From Burhinus oedicnemus (taxonomy: Eukaryota > Chordata > Aves > Charadriiformes > Burhinidae), in NCBI GenBank assembly GCA_008921705.1, contig VFFE01009205.1:1829685-1893684 (forward strand): a DNA stretch of 64,000 nucleotides. The letters run 5' to 3'. This document shows positions 63,333-64,000 of the stretch, in pieces. How positions within the stretch are numbered: the stretch's first letter is position 1; every line of letters begins with the position of its first letter. The position numbers and the translations under genes were made by a program. Under the pieces are notes generated by a model that worked only from the letters and a program-made list of their open reading frames with translations, made no database searches and had not been told where the DNA came from.

Positions 63333-64000
63333 TAGACTTCTGGGTGAAACAGATAGAAAGTATCTAAAGGTAGGGAAAAAAGTATCAAAGGTTATTTTTA
63401 GACTTGTACTAATCTTATAATATTTTCTATAGGTACCAAGCCATAGGGAAAGAAACATTTAATAAGTAAGCAATATACAAAAAGTATTCTAGGCCAGATT
63501 ATTCTCTTACATCGATTAAAATACAAAGATTTTGTTAAGTAGAATGCATTCAGATCTAGTGTGACCAAGAAGGTAATGTAGTTTACCGTGTAATTTTTTG
63601 AGGCTTCTGTATTTTAGTTCATCTTGCAGGCCAACTTTCTGCATTCCTCTTCAAAGTAATTATATTTAAGTTTAACTCTTCTGCTATTATTGATTTACCA
63701 GCGTGTAAACTACGTATTCATTTAACTTCCCTGATGTGTAAAGCTCACCTGCGGACACCTATTTAGGTGGGCTTTGGGTTTCAGAAGCAAAAGAAGGAAC
63801 ACATTTTATTACACTGCAGTTGTACAATCAGTACTGTTAAGTGAGCTTTAGGCACACACCAAAGATTTGCTATTGCACTTTATTGAAAGCTGTGTTTTCG
63901 GATTTCCCCACTTGATCATACACAGGACAAAAGGGTGCAACAAATCCAGGGACCTAAACCAGAGTTCTTTGGTATTTTAGGATACCTTTAGCATCATTTA
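63333..64000. other. Intergenic, no gene recognised
   Basis: AT-rich sequence with no recognised repeat or exon up to the window end. Confidence 0.6.

Noticed and set aside
18501..64000. Possible AKTIP exons, expected downstream by human synteny
   Set aside because: I could not find any of the conserved UBC-like segments. AKTIP probably lies beyond the window, but very short exons could escape inspection by eye.

Overview
The window looks like an AT-rich piece of a bird chromosome. Two things support this. It carries at least seven CR1 LINE fragments with the typical avian 3' end (copies of an ATTCTATG-type octamer), and four short exons encode the C-terminus of RPGRIP1L, a ciliary transition-zone protein. 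Nothing in the sequence fixes the bird order.

Layout. Positions 1-18500 hold the 3' end of RPGRIP1L on the + strand: coding exons at 1270-1453, 7051-7135, 14473-14606 and 18033-18136, ending in TAG, then a short 3' UTR with two AATAAA signals. The exons join in frame into 168 residues matching the RPGR-interacting C-terminal domain. The last intron appears to start with GC rather than GT. CR1 copies lie in the second complete intron, at 7735 and 9559.

From about 18500 to 64000 I see no recognisable protein-coding gene. On the human map the region beyond the RPGRIP1L 3' end is a long gap leading to AKTIP and RBL2, while FTO and the IRX3/5/6 cluster lie on the other side. I assume the same order here. 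This gap holds CR1 fragments, a 5S-rRNA-derived element at 47683 (probably an AmnSINE1-type SINE), a 55-bp tandem duplication at 33409, several A/T tracts and microsatellites, and a GC-richer 85-codon-class ORF at 44593 followed closely by a splice-donor-like site. It also holds several stretches that look like conserved non-coding regulatory DNA. The best of these is 52590-54010, which contains a perfect PBX-MEIS composite site.

There are no bacterial-type genes, operons, CRISPR arrays or phage. The most notable items are the GC-AG intron, the 5S-derived element, the enhancer-like cluster and the unexplained exon-like segment at 44593. Conservation was judged only by eye, so all regulatory calls are inference.
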